Of a stretch of 64,000 nt of DNA, positions 53,436 through 62,268 are shown one piece after another. The stretch spans positions 48,729 to 112,728 of the forward strand of contig JASDWX010000122.1 of the NCBI GenBank assembly GCA_041890515.1. The letters run 5' to 3'. The DNA is from Colwellia_A sp041890515. GTDB lineage: Bacteria > Pseudomonadota > Gammaproteobacteria > Enterobacterales > Alteromonadaceae. The notes below the pieces were generated by a model. That model made no database searches. It had not been told where the DNA came from and saw only the letters and a program-made list of their open reading frames with translations. The stretch's first letter is position 1, and each line of letters starts with the position of its first letter. Both the position numbers and the translations under genes were made by a program.

Positions 53436-55553
53436 ATGAAAAATTTTCATTATATAAAAAATATAGTTAAACCCTCCAGGGTCATAATGCTTATTATTGC
53501 CTGTTTATTAAATGCTTTATCTGCTGTCGCTGTCGCTGAAGAATACCGAATTGATATTTTAGCGCAATTACCAACGCTGAGTGGTGCGAATAACATCGCT
53601 ATCATTCCATTGCCGACTGAAAGCAATAATAAGTTTCACTACTTACTTGCAGACGAAACAGGCGAATTATCGTTACTAAACGGTACCGAGCTACTTTTTT
53701 TATCACGCTTACCATTAAGCGATCAAGCGACCAATCAGCAAATAAAATTAACGGCGTTAGTTTTACACCCTAGCTTTGCTTTAGCCGATCAATACGGTTA
53801 CCAAACATTTTTCACCGCACACATTGAACCAACCCAAACAAACAATAATGTTGCACGGTTAACTCAGTTAACAAACGCAACACCCTTGCCATTTGATACT
53901 GTCATTACTCAATGGAAATATGATAGTTCACTACCCAAAAAAATTGATATACAGCAACGTAGAGAAGTATTAAGAATTGCTGTTCCAACGGCTACACATC
54001 AAATACAAAAAATTGCATTCAATCCCTTCAATAAAGTATGGCACGATGATTACGGTTTACTGCATATTGCCCTATCAGAGAATAAGGTTGTTGACGAAAG
54101 TGCTAACAAAGCACCTTTATATTCTGGTGTTGTTTTACGTATAGATCCCAAAAGATTTGGCCGACGAAATTATCGAGTACCAAGCGATAATCCTTTTATG
54201 AATGTCGGTAATATTAATAAAGAGGCTTTCATTTTAGGGGCAAAGAATATCACGTCTTTTTCTTGGTCAAAACAGCATCACGATGCATTACTTGTGCAAC
54301 ATATTTATGACGGTGCTCATAATGTGGCTGTTGCTAAGAAAGGAACCGATTGGCGAGCGACTTATCAAAATAACCTTGTTTTCCCTCTCAAATCGAATAA
54401 AGCATCACAGGCGAAAATCGCCCAATATCAAGGTCACCAACTTAAAACGTTGGTAGGAAGTACTCTGTTTTTATCAAATAATGTAAAAAGTTGGCAACTC
54501 GCTAAACTTAATACGGCTATGCAAAATAATAGTGTTAAAAACAAAGCCGCAGGGGAAATTGTTGAGTCGTTTAACGGTGAAACGCTTTCTCCTAGCAATG
54601 ACGTTTCACTCTTTTTTGACCATGCTGGTGAACCATTACTGTTAGATGCCACTAAAAAACAATTATTAACAATTACGACTGGGTCGCTAGTCACTGATAA
54701 CGAAAATAACGTTCAAATCCATAAAACACAACATATTCAACCTAACACAGTTAACAGTAGTGCTTATGCAAAGCTGTTATTAATACTTTTTATATTCCTA
54801 TTAGCTGTGCTTTTTTATAAACTACGACCAAAAAGTAATAACGCAGAAGCTAAATTAAGAAGTCAGCTTGCGCGTTTTGAGCTAGATGACACAAACACCA
54901 CCGTATCATTTTACAAACGCCATCAGTCTGAAATAGACAGCCAACTTGCCATCATAGATGTGGTTAAGAGTGAGGTATTTCTAAACGATAAAAGCGTCAA
55001 TATTATCGATAAAGATGATGAGCATGGCTTCAGTGAACAACGAGAAAACCAAATACGCTTAAGCTTCTTTAAAGCCCATAGACAAAAGCTTATTGATGAC
55101 GAAATTCGACAAGTATACTTATATCTGACAGATAAAAACACTAAGAAATATATCATCTGTTTATACCTGCGCAAAGGTAACCAGCGCCTCACTAAAGCAA
55201 AATACTTTGACACCTTAGAAGCACTCATTGATTGGAATTGGTTTATTTCCAGCCAACTCAATCCAGAAGCAACAGACATACGAAAAGCGAAAGTACCGGT
55301 CGCTAAAAAAGTTGTTGAAAATAAACCGAGTAAACCAAAGCAAAGTTTGGTGACCGGACAAGAACCCAACATAGAAAAAGTAAGCGTTTTAAAACAAAGT
55401 ACAGCAGAGTTACACAATATTGCCTTAAATGACGCTGAGTTGATTAATGCTTTAGATAAACTCGTTAACTTGAAGCAACAAGGCTTTTTGACTCATGAAG
55501 AATTTAGCATGGCCAAAGCTAAAATTTTATTAGATATGACGATGCATAAATAG
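53436..55553 (+). CDS. Unassigned membrane protein: propeller-like ectodomain, TM helix, cytosolic SHOCT tail
   Basis: I start at ATG 53436 (705 residues); an in-frame TTG at 53418 is possible. A signal peptide (VIMLIIACLLNALSAVAVAEE) leads to about 410 periplasmic residues with a glucose/sorbosone-dehydrogenase-like beta-propeller flavour: LADETGELSLLNG, LTALVLHPSF, SGVVLRIDPKRFGRRNYRVPSDNPFM. The catalytic and PQQ residues are not evident, so a binding or sensing role is more likely. A single helix (LLLILFIFLLAVLFYKLRP) crosses the membrane. About 200 cytosolic residues follow, ending in a SHOCT-type helical pair, ALDKLVNLKQQGFLTHEEFS. I know no family with this full order. It follows the SSB-like gene closely and abuts the TVP38 gene. 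Confidence 0.6.
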   Translation: MKNFHYIKNIVKPSRVIMLIIACLLNALSAVAVAEEYRIDILAQLPTLSGANNIAIIPLPTESNNKFHYLLADETGELSLLNGTELLFLSRLPLSDQATNQQIKLTALVLHPSFALADQYGYQTFFTAHIEPTQTNNNVARLTQLTNATPLPFDTVITQWKYDSSLPKKIDIQQRREVLRIAVPTATHQIQKIAFNPFNKVWHDDYGLLHIALSENKVVDESANKAPLYSGVVLRIDPKRFGRRNYRVPSDNPFMNVGNINKEAFILGAKNITSFSWSKQHHDALLVQHIYDGAHNVAVAKKGTDWRATYQNNLVFPLKSNKASQAKIAQYQGHQLKTLVGSTLFLSNNVKSWQLAKLNTAMQNNSVKNKAAGEIVESFNGETLSPSNDVSLFFDHAGEPLLLDATKKQLLTITTGSLVTDNENNVQIHKTQHIQPNTVNSSAYAKLLLILFIFLLAVLFYKLRPKSNNAEAKLRSQLARFELDDTNTTVSFYKRHQSEIDSQLAIIDVVKSEVFLNDKSVNIIDKDDEHGFSEQRENQIRLSFFKAHRQKLIDDEIRQVYLYLTDKNTKKYIICLYLRKGNQRLTKAKYFDTLEALIDWNWFISSQLNPEATDIRKAKVPVAKKVVENKPSKPKQSLVTGQEPNIEKVSVLKQSTAELHNIALNDAELINALDKLVNLKQQGFLTHEEFSMAKAKILLDMTMHK

Positions 55554-56237
55554 ATGCTAAACCAACAGACTAAAGTACTGTTACTACTGACTTCTTTTAT
55601 TGGTGTTGCGTTAGCTTTTGGTGTTTTTTTTTCTTTAGATACGCTTAACAATGAAAACCTGCAACCTTTACTCGATCGTTACATGCCTCAAGGGTATTTG
55701 GGCTACTTATCAGCATTAGTTTTTTTCGCAATTCTGACGAGTATAGGTTTACCTAGGCAAGTAGCCGCTTTCTCTTGCGGATATATCTTTGGTACTACTT
55801 ACGGAACCCTGATCGCTACTTTAGCAGCAACGATAGGTTGTATACTCACCTTATTGATCGCCAAAATTTTTTTTAGACAGAAGGTGCTTGATACTTACCC
55901 TGAAAAATTAAATCGTGTGTCTGCTTTTTTTTTGACCCACACTTTTAGCAAAGCATTCATTATTCGCTTACTGCCAGCAGGTTCTAATTTTTTAACCAAT
56001 ATATTAGCGGGCATAGCCAACATAAAGTTCATCCCTTATGTGACTGGCACTTGTGCTGGATTTATCCCACAAATGCTACTATTTTCACTATTGGGTGCGG
56101 GGGTAAAGGTTGAAGAAAAACAACAAATCTTATTGAGTGTATGCCTATTGATTATCGCGTTAATTTTTGGGTGTTTATTATATAACAAAGAAAAGCGCAG
56201 CAATAAAAAAGGAGCTATTAGCTCCTTAGATATATAA
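55554..56237 (+). CDS. TVP38/TMEM64-family membrane protein (VTT domain)
   Basis: The protein has 227 residues and about six helices. The VTT/SNARE-associated domain shows in SIGLPRQVAAFSCGYIFG, GTLIATLAATIGCILTLLIA and FIIRLLPAGSNFLTNILAG, with the re-entrant Arg and Gly positions typical of DedA/TVP38 proteins. Family members are linked to lipid or undecaprenyl-phosphate flipping and envelope homeostasis. The ATG directly follows the stop of the preceding gene with no gap, so the two are surely co-translated. Its last codons contain the terminator that serves dsbA on the other strand. Confidence 0.87.
   Translation: MLNQQTKVLLLLTSFIGVALAFGVFFSLDTLNNENLQPLLDRYMPQGYLGYLSALVFFAILTSIGLPRQVAAFSCGYIFGTTYGTLIATLAATIGCILTLLIAKIFFRQKVLDTYPEKLNRVSAFFLTHTFSKAFIIRLLPAGSNFLTNILAGIANIKFIPYVTGTCAGFIPQMLLFSLLGAGVKVEEKQQILLSVCLLIIALIFGCLLYNKEKRSNKKGAISSLDI
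56209..56227 (-). terminator. Terminator of dsbA, inside the end of the TVP38 gene
   Basis: AAGGAGCTA and TAGCTCCTT form a perfect 9-bp inverted repeat about one base. On the minus strand it is followed by TTTTTTATT, 25 nt after the dsbA stop. On the plus strand it lacks a T-run. Confidence 0.7.
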
Positions 56238-56252
56238 CGCTGACACTTGTAC

Positions 56253-56885
56253 TTATTTAAGTCCCAATAGATACTTGACTAAATTGTTGTAGTCTTCTTC
56301 AAAATTATCTTTATCTAAAACTTTATTTTCAATTCTAAAACGACCATTAACAATCACAGCAGGCACCGCGGTTAAACCGCCAATTTTAGCATAATAGTCT
56401 TGCTTTTTTTTCATCTGCTTTGCTTTACTGTTAACACCAAAACTTTTCATTAACTTATCAAATTTCTCGCCATCTGCGCCGTTTAACACAAAGACCTTAC
56501 GAATATCTTTTTCTGACGTAAATACCGCACGTTGTACATGAATATATTTAAATATTGCACCCATTATTTTTCTTTCCATGCCCATCTGTTCAGCAACAAC
56601 AACGGCTTTGCTTAACATTTTTTGCATAGGTTTTGAGACACCACCCAAAAAGTCAACATGGTTAAATTCGAATTTCACGTCTTCAGGTAATTGTTTTTTT
56701 ACGCTAGCCATAAAGGGTTCAAAACGGAAACAATGTGGGCAGTAAAAAGAAAAGAATTCACGCACTTCCGGTTTTTTCGTGGCTTGTTCACTCACTACGG
56801 TATAGTGCTTACCTTCTTGATAATTCCCTGCTGATGCCATTAATGGCAATAATAACATGACAAATAAACTAACTAATTTTTTCAT
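56253..56885 (-). CDS. dsbA: Periplasmic thiol:disulfide oxidoreductase DsbA
   Basis: The protein has 210 residues. The signal peptide KLVSLFVMLLLPLMASA is followed by the thioredoxin-fold active site FYCPHCFRF, Cys49-Pro-His-Cys52, the CPHC typical of DsbA. A cis-Pro loop (GLTAVPAVIVNG) and the all-helical insert between them complete the fold. It introduces disulfides into exported proteins. The 48-nt gap to srkA and the order ccoG-srkA-dsbA match the conserved gammaproteobacterial srkA-dsbA operon. Confidence 0.96.
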   Translation of the reverse strand: MKKLVSLFVMLLLPLMASAGNYQEGKHYTVVSEQATKKPEVREFFSFYCPHCFRFEPFMASVKKQLPEDVKFEFNHVDFLGGVSKPMQKMLSKAVVVAEQMGMERKIMGAIFKYIHVQRAVFTSEKDIRKVFVLNGADGEKFDKLMKSFGVNSKAKQMKKKQDYYAKIGGLTAVPAVIVNGRFRIENKVLDKDNFEEDYNNLVKYLLGLK

Positions 56886-56933
56886 TTTACGCTTTTCCTC
56901 AAAGGTGAATAATGCACTTTTTATTATTAATAA

Positions 56934-57908
56934 TTATGCAGGTAATAAACTTAATGGTGGTTGTTGAAGTGCGGATACTTGCTCTTTCAACATTAAAATT
57001 TGCTGTTCCCAATATTTATCTGTATTAAACCATGGGAAGTTATGCGGAAACGCTGGATCTTTCCATCGCTTACACAACCAAGCCATATAATTGACAACAC
57101 GCATGGTGCGCAATGATTCTATCAAAATAAGTTGCTTGGGTTCAAATGAATAAAACTCTTCGTATCCTGACAACATCGTATCGAGTTGTAAAAGCCTTTG
57201 TTGACGATCGCCTGAAAGCATCATCCACAAGTCTTGAATCGCGGGTCCCATCCGACAATCATCTAAATCAACAAAGTGTGGGCCTGCATCCGTCCATAAA
57301 ATATTACCTGCATGACAATCTCCATGCAAACGTATTTCATGACTCGGTTGGTATTGCTGTGCCGCTATATCGACCACTTGGTCTAGAATTGTAAAAAAAG
57401 CATTGGTAAGATAACTTGGCACAAAACCAGAGTCTTTAATTATATCCGTCGCCTGAAAAAGCATCTCTTCTTTATTATAAGTGGGCCGATGCGTAAAAGG
57501 TTTAGTGGCTGCTACCGCGTGAATTCTGCCTAAAAATCGTCCCATCCATTCGAGCTGATCTAAATTATCCACCTCAAAAATCCGGCCACCACGACAAGGA
57601 TAAATGGCAAAATGAAAACCTTCATGCGAAAAAAGAGACTCTCCGTTAATTTTTAGTGGGGCAACAAGTGGTAACTCATGCGCTTCTAATTCAAACGAGA
57701 ATTCATGCTCTTCTCTCAGTTCAGCTTCGGTCCAACGTTGTGGGCGATAAAATTTAGTGACGTATTTATGCTTATCATCATTAAATTGATAAACTCGGTT
57801 TTCATAACTGTTTAGGGCAAGTAATCCACTATCAACAAAGAGGCCAGTACTTTCTAGGCCATCTAAAATCAAGTCAGGGGAAAGTGTAGTAAAATCAAAT
57901 ACAGACAT
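56934..57908 (-). CDS. srkA: Stress response kinase A (SrkA/YihE)
   Basis: The protein has 324 residues and a serine/threonine-kinase-like fold of the choline-kinase/YihE group. The catalytic loop is RLHGDCHAGNILW, followed by the metal motif FVDLDDCRMGPAIQDLWMM. The N-terminus has LLALNSYENRVYQF, the usual YihE opening. In E. coli it protects against stress-induced death and is co-expressed with dsbA. The start shares one base with the ccoG stop, so all three genes are probably one transcript. Confidence 0.95.
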   Translation of the reverse strand: MSVFDFTTLSPDLILDGLESTGLFVDSGLLALNSYENRVYQFNDDKHKYVTKFYRPQRWTEAELREEHEFSFELEAHELPLVAPLKINGESLFSHEGFHFAIYPCRGGRIFEVDNLDQLEWMGRFLGRIHAVAATKPFTHRPTYNKEEMLFQATDIIKDSGFVPSYLTNAFFTILDQVVDIAAQQYQPSHEIRLHGDCHAGNILWTDAGPHFVDLDDCRMGPAIQDLWMMLSGDRQQRLLQLDTMLSGYEEFYSFEPKQLILIESLRTMRVVNYMAWLCKRWKDPAFPHNFPWFNTDKYWEQQILMLKEQVSALQQPPLSLLPA

Positions 57909-59341
57909 TAGCGTTTATTAAAAAACCTACTTTCGTGTTCAAGAGAAACATCATCTTCCTCTGAAACCAACTCAATAACAAATGAAATATCAGTCATATA
58001 CCCTTTTAATTCAGATGGGTCGACAGAAATACTCATGGGTAAAGTATAAACAGCTGCAGCTTTCACCATGACTTCTTGCTCGCCATGCCATTCAGTGTTT
58101 TCAATACCTTTAACAGAAAGTCTATAAATATTGTCAGTTTGCGATTTATTTAATATTTTTAACGTATAAACATTTTCTATATCACCATTAAATTTTTCTT
58201 TGGCTAATTCAATTCTATCTCGCATGATATCCATAGAAACAGGTACACGATTTACAATTTCTAAGACTAACAAGCTACACATCACGACTAAAACGATCGC
58301 GTATCCCACCAGTTTTGAACGAATCAAGTGTACTTTTTTACCTTTTAATTCGTGTTCCGTAGTATAACGGATCAACCCTTTGGGGTATTTCATTTTGTCC
58401 ATAACACCGTCACAAGCATCAATACAAGCACCACAGTTTATGCATTCATATTGCAAACCATTTCTGATATCTATACCGGTAGGACAAACCTGAACACAAA
58501 GGCTGCAGTCAATACAGTCTCCTAGGCCCATTTCTTTAGGGTCTTCCTTGCGCGTTCTTCCGCCACGATTTTCACCACGATTATAATCATAGGAAACGGT
58601 TAATGTATCTTTATCAAACATGGCTGATTGAAAGCGCGCATATGGACACATATGCAAACACATGATTTCACGCATCCAGCCAGCATTTCCATAAGTACAA
58701 AAGGCAAAAAACCAAACTGTTGCCGCTAATGCGAACGAAGCCTGAAAGGTAAAAAAGTCAATAAAGACTTCATCGACAGGCACAAAGTAACCGACAAAGG
58801 TTAATGCCGTAAGCACAGAGAAGAATAACCAACAGGTGTGCTTGAGTGTTTTACGCCAGAATTTGTCGACATCAAGTGCTCGGCTATCGAGTATCTTGCG
58901 CTGATTCGCCGTTCCTTCAATTTTTTCTTCAAACCAAATAAAAATAAAGGTCCATACCGTTTGTGGACATAAATAACCACACCACACACGGCCTAAAAAA
59001 GTGGTAATAAAAAACAACAAAAAAGCACTAATAATACAAAGCCAGGCAAGTAGCGTTAAATCCTGAGGCCACAAGGTTAAGCCCCAAAGGGTAAAACGTT
59101 GCTCTGTAATATCAAACAATATCGCTTGATGACCGTTATATTGTAACCAAGGTAATACCGCAAAAAGCGCTAAAAACACAAAGTTCATCCGCTGCCTCAG
59201 TGCTTGAAAAACGCCAGTGACTTTGCGTACATAAATTTGATCACGAGGTTGGTAGGTTTCTACCTGGTTGGGTTGATGTATTTTGATGTTCTTTATGGGA
59301 ATATGTAACGGTGACTTTTTCTTATTGTCTTCTGATTTCAC
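57908..59341 (-). CDS. ccoG: Cytochrome c oxidase accessory protein CcoG (FixG/RdxA)
   Basis: The protein has 477 residues. It has an early helix (FVFLALFAVLPWLQYNG) and several others, with GRVWCGYLCPQTVW between them and MREIMCLHMCPYARFQSA after. Two [4Fe-4S] ferredoxin motifs follow: CIDCSLCVQVCP and CINCGACIDACD. The C-terminal 100 residues are an Ig-like FixG_C domain. CcoG supports copper delivery to cbb3 oxidase, by reducing copper. No ccoNOQP genes are in view. Confidence 0.96.
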   Translation of the reverse strand: MKSEDNKKKSPLHIPIKNIKIHQPNQVETYQPRDQIYVRKVTGVFQALRQRMNFVFLALFAVLPWLQYNGHQAILFDITEQRFTLWGLTLWPQDLTLLAWLCIISAFLLFFITTFLGRVWCGYLCPQTVWTFIFIWFEEKIEGTANQRKILDSRALDVDKFWRKTLKHTCWLFFSVLTALTFVGYFVPVDEVFIDFFTFQASFALAATVWFFAFCTYGNAGWMREIMCLHMCPYARFQSAMFDKDTLTVSYDYNRGENRGGRTRKEDPKEMGLGDCIDCSLCVQVCPTGIDIRNGLQYECINCGACIDACDGVMDKMKYPKGLIRYTTEHELKGKKVHLIRSKLVGYAIVLVVMCSLLVLEIVNRVPVSMDIMRDRIELAKEKFNGDIENVYTLKILNKSQTDNIYRLSVKGIENTEWHGEQEVMVKAAAVYTLPMSISVDPSELKGYMTDISFVIELVSEEDDVSLEHESRFFNKR

Positions 59342-59475
59342 GACAAATCCTTGGTATTCGAAAATATGCAGTTCATAACGTTGTTTATTTAATAACAGGC
59401 AATAAAGTAATTATTGCTAGAGAATAAGCAATAAATTGATTATTCTACTATTACTTATCAATTATATGACAAATT

Positions 59476-59832
59476 ATGAAGAATTTATTGATCTTAATCG
59501 TTGCTGCTGCATTATTTTTACATTTTTATCCTCAACCAGAGTTAGAAGACTGGTTTTCAGAAAAGAAAGTGGCCGCTATTACGATATTTTCCAAAGCAAC
59601 GGATACACAAGCAAGATTAAAGGCTGACAAAATATACAGTGATTTAGAAAGTCAATTTAATACTTTTAGTACTGATGAACAGGCTTTTTTGAAAAAAATA
59701 ACGATGGATAGAGAATCGGTACAAGCATTTTTTACCGATTTTTGTCAAAGTAACAAACAAACACCACAGCTTCATAATGAAAATCAGCAGAAAGTTTGCC
59801 AAACTATTGCACACTATAGTTTGCTGCTATAA
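59476..59832 (+). CDS. Small unassigned protein with N-terminal membrane anchor
   Basis: The product has 118 residues and I do not recognise it. It begins with one helix (NLLILIVAAALFLHFYP) without a clear cleavage site, so it is likely an anchored periplasmic protein. The rest is mostly helical and polar, with two Cys residues (FTDFCQSNKQ and QQKVCQTIAH) that could form a disulfide. It is alone, divergent from ccoG by 134 nt and convergent with hutF across a hairpin. Base use looks like its neighbours. Confidence 0.6.
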   Translation: MKNLLILIVAAALFLHFYPQPELEDWFSEKKVAAITIFSKATDTQARLKADKIYSDLESQFNTFSTDEQAFLKKITMDRESVQAFFTDFCQSNKQTPQLHNENQQKVCQTIAHYSLLL

Positions 59833-59842
59833 ACGTATAAAA

Positions 59843-59887
59843 CACCTAACTCTAGAGAGCGTAATAATTTATCTCTAAAGTTAGGTG
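59843..59887. terminator. Bidirectional terminator between the small gene and hutF
   Basis: CACCTAACTCTAGAGA (59843-59858) pairs with TCTCTAAAGTTAGGTG (59872-59887) with one mismatch, around a 13-nt loop. It lies 10 nt after one stop codon and 1 nt after the other. On the minus strand it is followed by TTTTAT. Confidence 0.75.
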
Positions 59888-59888
59888 C

Positions 59889-61253
59889 TTACTTAGCAGA
59901 AAGGCTTGCTAAAAGCTGAGCAAACTCTTGTTCCGCTTTTTGTTCCAATTGATGTGCTCCCGCTTTAATTACCCAATGCCCATTGACCATCACATCGTTT
60001 ACCATATTCTGCTGACTTGCAAAAATCATGCTGTCTAGAATATGTTGGTCATGGTGAGCAAATAAAGCCACTTTATCGGTATTAAGTACAAGTAAATCGG
60101 CTTGTTTACCTAGGGCTAATTCACCGGTGTTGCTGTTCGTACTTTGAGCGCCACCTCTTGCAGCCTGTTGCCATAAATTTCGCCCTACTGAAGCTTCACT
60201 TTCTGAAGCTAACATAGCACGTTGCTGTTTAATTAATCGTTGCGCATATTCTAACCAACGCAATTCTTCTACAGGATTAACGGATATATGGCTATCAGAG
60301 CCAATCGCGATTGTACCTTGTTCAGCTAAGAACTCTGTTGTTGGAAATATTCCATCGCCTAAATTAGCCTCAGTCGTCGGGCAAATCCCTGCGATGGCTT
60401 TACTGGCAACAATGCCTTGGCGCTCTTGTTCATTAATATGTGTTGCATGAATTAAACACCACTGTTCATCTAATGCTGCATTATTTAATAACCATTCCAC
60501 CGGACGTTGGCCATAATGTGCTAAACAATCGTCTACCTCTTTTTGTTGCTCGGCGATATGAATATGCACAGGTGCTTTATTGTCTAAGCTACGTACATGT
60601 TTTACCGCTTGGTCTAACGACGGTTTATCTACCGCTCTTAATGAATGGGGCGCAATACCAACATTCGTATTCTCATAACCTTTACTTAACGTAAAACAGT
60701 CGCTGACCAGCTGATTAAATTGTTCAACTGAATTAATAAAGCGTTTTTGCCCTTCGTTTGCAGGCAAAGGTCCAAAACCACTGAAGCGATAAAGTACAGG
60801 TAGTAATGTTAAGCCAATGCCCGAGTGTTGACTTGCCTTGAAAATAGCTTTTGCCATTTCTGCAAGTTCAGCATGGTTATCACCACTGATTTCATGATGA
60901 AGATAATGGAACTCTGCAACACGGGTATACCCCATTTTAAGCATTTCAATATAAAGTTGTGTGGCAATGGTTTGTGCATCTTTTACGGTAAGTTGATCAA
61001 TAAACTTGTACATGATGCTGCGCCATGTCCAAAAACTGTCTTTACCTTCACTCCCCTGTTCACTAAAGCCTGCAAAAGCACGTTGAAAAGCATGAGAATG
61101 ACAATTAACCATACCAGGAATAACTACACCTACTTTTTCAGTATCACCTATATAACCTGACTCTATTGCGGTGATCACACCATTTTCTATCGTTAATGTT
61201 TGCTCAGTATGCCAACCACTACTTAATAAAATGCGTTCTGCAAATAATTTCAT
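59889..61253 (-). CDS. hutF: Formimidoylglutamate deiminase
   Basis: The protein has 454 residues of the amidohydrolase superfamily. Metal and substrate motifs: VNCHSHAFQRAFAGF, GIAPHSLRAV, HIHIAEQQKEVDDC, HATHINEQE and IGSDSHISVNPVEELRWLEY. The final Asp (GSDS) and the HxH start are intact. It converts N-formimidoyl-glutamate to N-formyl-glutamate and ammonia, the route used instead of the one-step HutG formiminoglutamase. HutG, encoded 11 nt upstream, completes the pathway. hutH, hutU and hutI are not in view. Confidence 0.95.
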   Translation of the reverse strand: MKLFAERILLSSGWHTEQTLTIENGVITAIESGYIGDTEKVGVVIPGMVNCHSHAFQRAFAGFSEQGSEGKDSFWTWRSIMYKFIDQLTVKDAQTIATQLYIEMLKMGYTRVAEFHYLHHEISGDNHAELAEMAKAIFKASQHSGIGLTLLPVLYRFSGFGPLPANEGQKRFINSVEQFNQLVSDCFTLSKGYENTNVGIAPHSLRAVDKPSLDQAVKHVRSLDNKAPVHIHIAEQQKEVDDCLAHYGQRPVEWLLNNAALDEQWCLIHATHINEQERQGIVASKAIAGICPTTEANLGDGIFPTTEFLAEQGTIAIGSDSHISVNPVEELRWLEYAQRLIKQQRAMLASESEASVGRNLWQQAARGGAQSTNSNTGELALGKQADLLVLNTDKVALFAHHDQHILDSMIFASQQNMVNDVMVNGHWVIKAGAHQLEQKAEQEFAQLLASLSAK

Positions 61254-61264
61254 CGAGAATTCCT

Positions 61265-62059
61265 TTACTGATCTTTTTGTTGTGAAAAATGAATCAAGGT
61301 TTGTACGAGTTGTTTAAGTTTAGGTATAACCTCTGTTGCCAACGTTTCATTGTATTCACAACTGGGTTCTTGCATATAAGTACGTTGCGATAACTCTAAT
61401 TGCACGGCATGTATATTATTTTCTGGATCGCCATATTCTCGAGTGATAAAGCCCCCTTTGAAGCGTCCATTGGTGATCATGCTATAAGGCGAATAATCCA
61501 ACGTCTCAAGTGCTTTTAATAACTCAGGTGCGCAGCTTGACCCATCAGCTGTTCCAAAATTAAAGTCAGGAAGCTGACCATCAAAAAATCGAGGGACTGT
61601 AGACAAAATCGAATGCGCTTCCAGTAAAACGGCCTTACCGAATTCAGCCTGAATATTAATTAATGTGTTTTTTAATGCTTGATGATAAGGCTGCCAATAG
61701 GTATTCACGCGATGATTTATTTCATCTTTTTTGGGGTTTTCTCCCTCAAGATAAAGCGGCGTGAGGTCAAAGGACGTGGTTGGACAAAGTTCGGTATTGT
61801 TAGCACCTGGATATAAATCAACACCTTCTGGGTCTCGATTTAGATCAATAACATAACGACTATACTTGGGTATAATAATGTAAGCGCCAAGTCCTTTAGC
61901 AAACGCATATAGTTTGTCTTTATGCCAATCTGTATCAGCGACACTTTTTCCTTGTTCCGTCATTTTATCAGCAATGAAGTCAGGTAACGCTTCACCATTA
62001 TGTGGCATACTAATAAGTAACGGAACACAGCCTTTTATTAACGTATAGCTATCAGACAT
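61265..62059 (-). CDS. hutG: N-formylglutamate deformylase
   Basis: The protein has 264 residues of the N-formylglutamate amidohydrolase family: LLISMPHNGEALP with the metal-binding His, YVIDLNRDPEGVDLYPGANN, LLEAHSILSTVP and FKGGFITREYGDP. It hydrolyses formylglutamate to glutamate and formate, the last step of this histidine-degradation branch. AAAGAG is 7 nt before the ATG, and a HutC-type palindrome lies just upstream. It is transcribed ahead of hutF. Confidence 0.95.
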   Translation of the reverse strand: MSDSYTLIKGCVPLLISMPHNGEALPDFIADKMTEQGKSVADTDWHKDKLYAFAKGLGAYIIIPKYSRYVIDLNRDPEGVDLYPGANNTELCPTTSFDLTPLYLEGENPKKDEINHRVNTYWQPYHQALKNTLINIQAEFGKAVLLEAHSILSTVPRFFDGQLPDFNFGTADGSSCAPELLKALETLDYSPYSMITNGRFKGGFITREYGDPENNIHAVQLELSQRTYMQEPSCEYNETLATEVIPKLKQLVQTLIHFSQQKDQ

Positions 62060-62075
62060 TTTTTAACTCTTTTAA

Positions 62076-62087
62076 TTGTATATACAA
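62076..62087. promoter_or_regulatory. HutC-type operator upstream of hutG
   Basis: TTGTATATACAA is a perfect 12-bp palindrome 16 nt before the hutG start. It fits the operator form known for the GntR-family histidine-utilisation repressor HutC. It would overlap or follow the promoter, so urocanate would relieve repression. hutC itself is not in the window. Confidence 0.75.
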
Positions 62088-62268
62088 CCTGTTTACGCTA
62101 ATTTATCACGCTGTTGCTATTGCAGCAAATTTATTGGTCAATAACCTTGATTGTTTAGACAAATAAAGGCGACATTTGGAATTACATTTGCTGGTTAGCC
62201 ACATATAGCATAGAGTGTATTTATTAAAATTTCACTTTGCTTACCGACTAAAATCAAAAAAACAAACC

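Noticed and set aside
54923..55417. Open frame of 164 codons on the minus strand
   Set aside because: It lies antisense inside the propeller/SHOCT gene; the Ser/Leu/Phe-rich product has no recognisable pattern.
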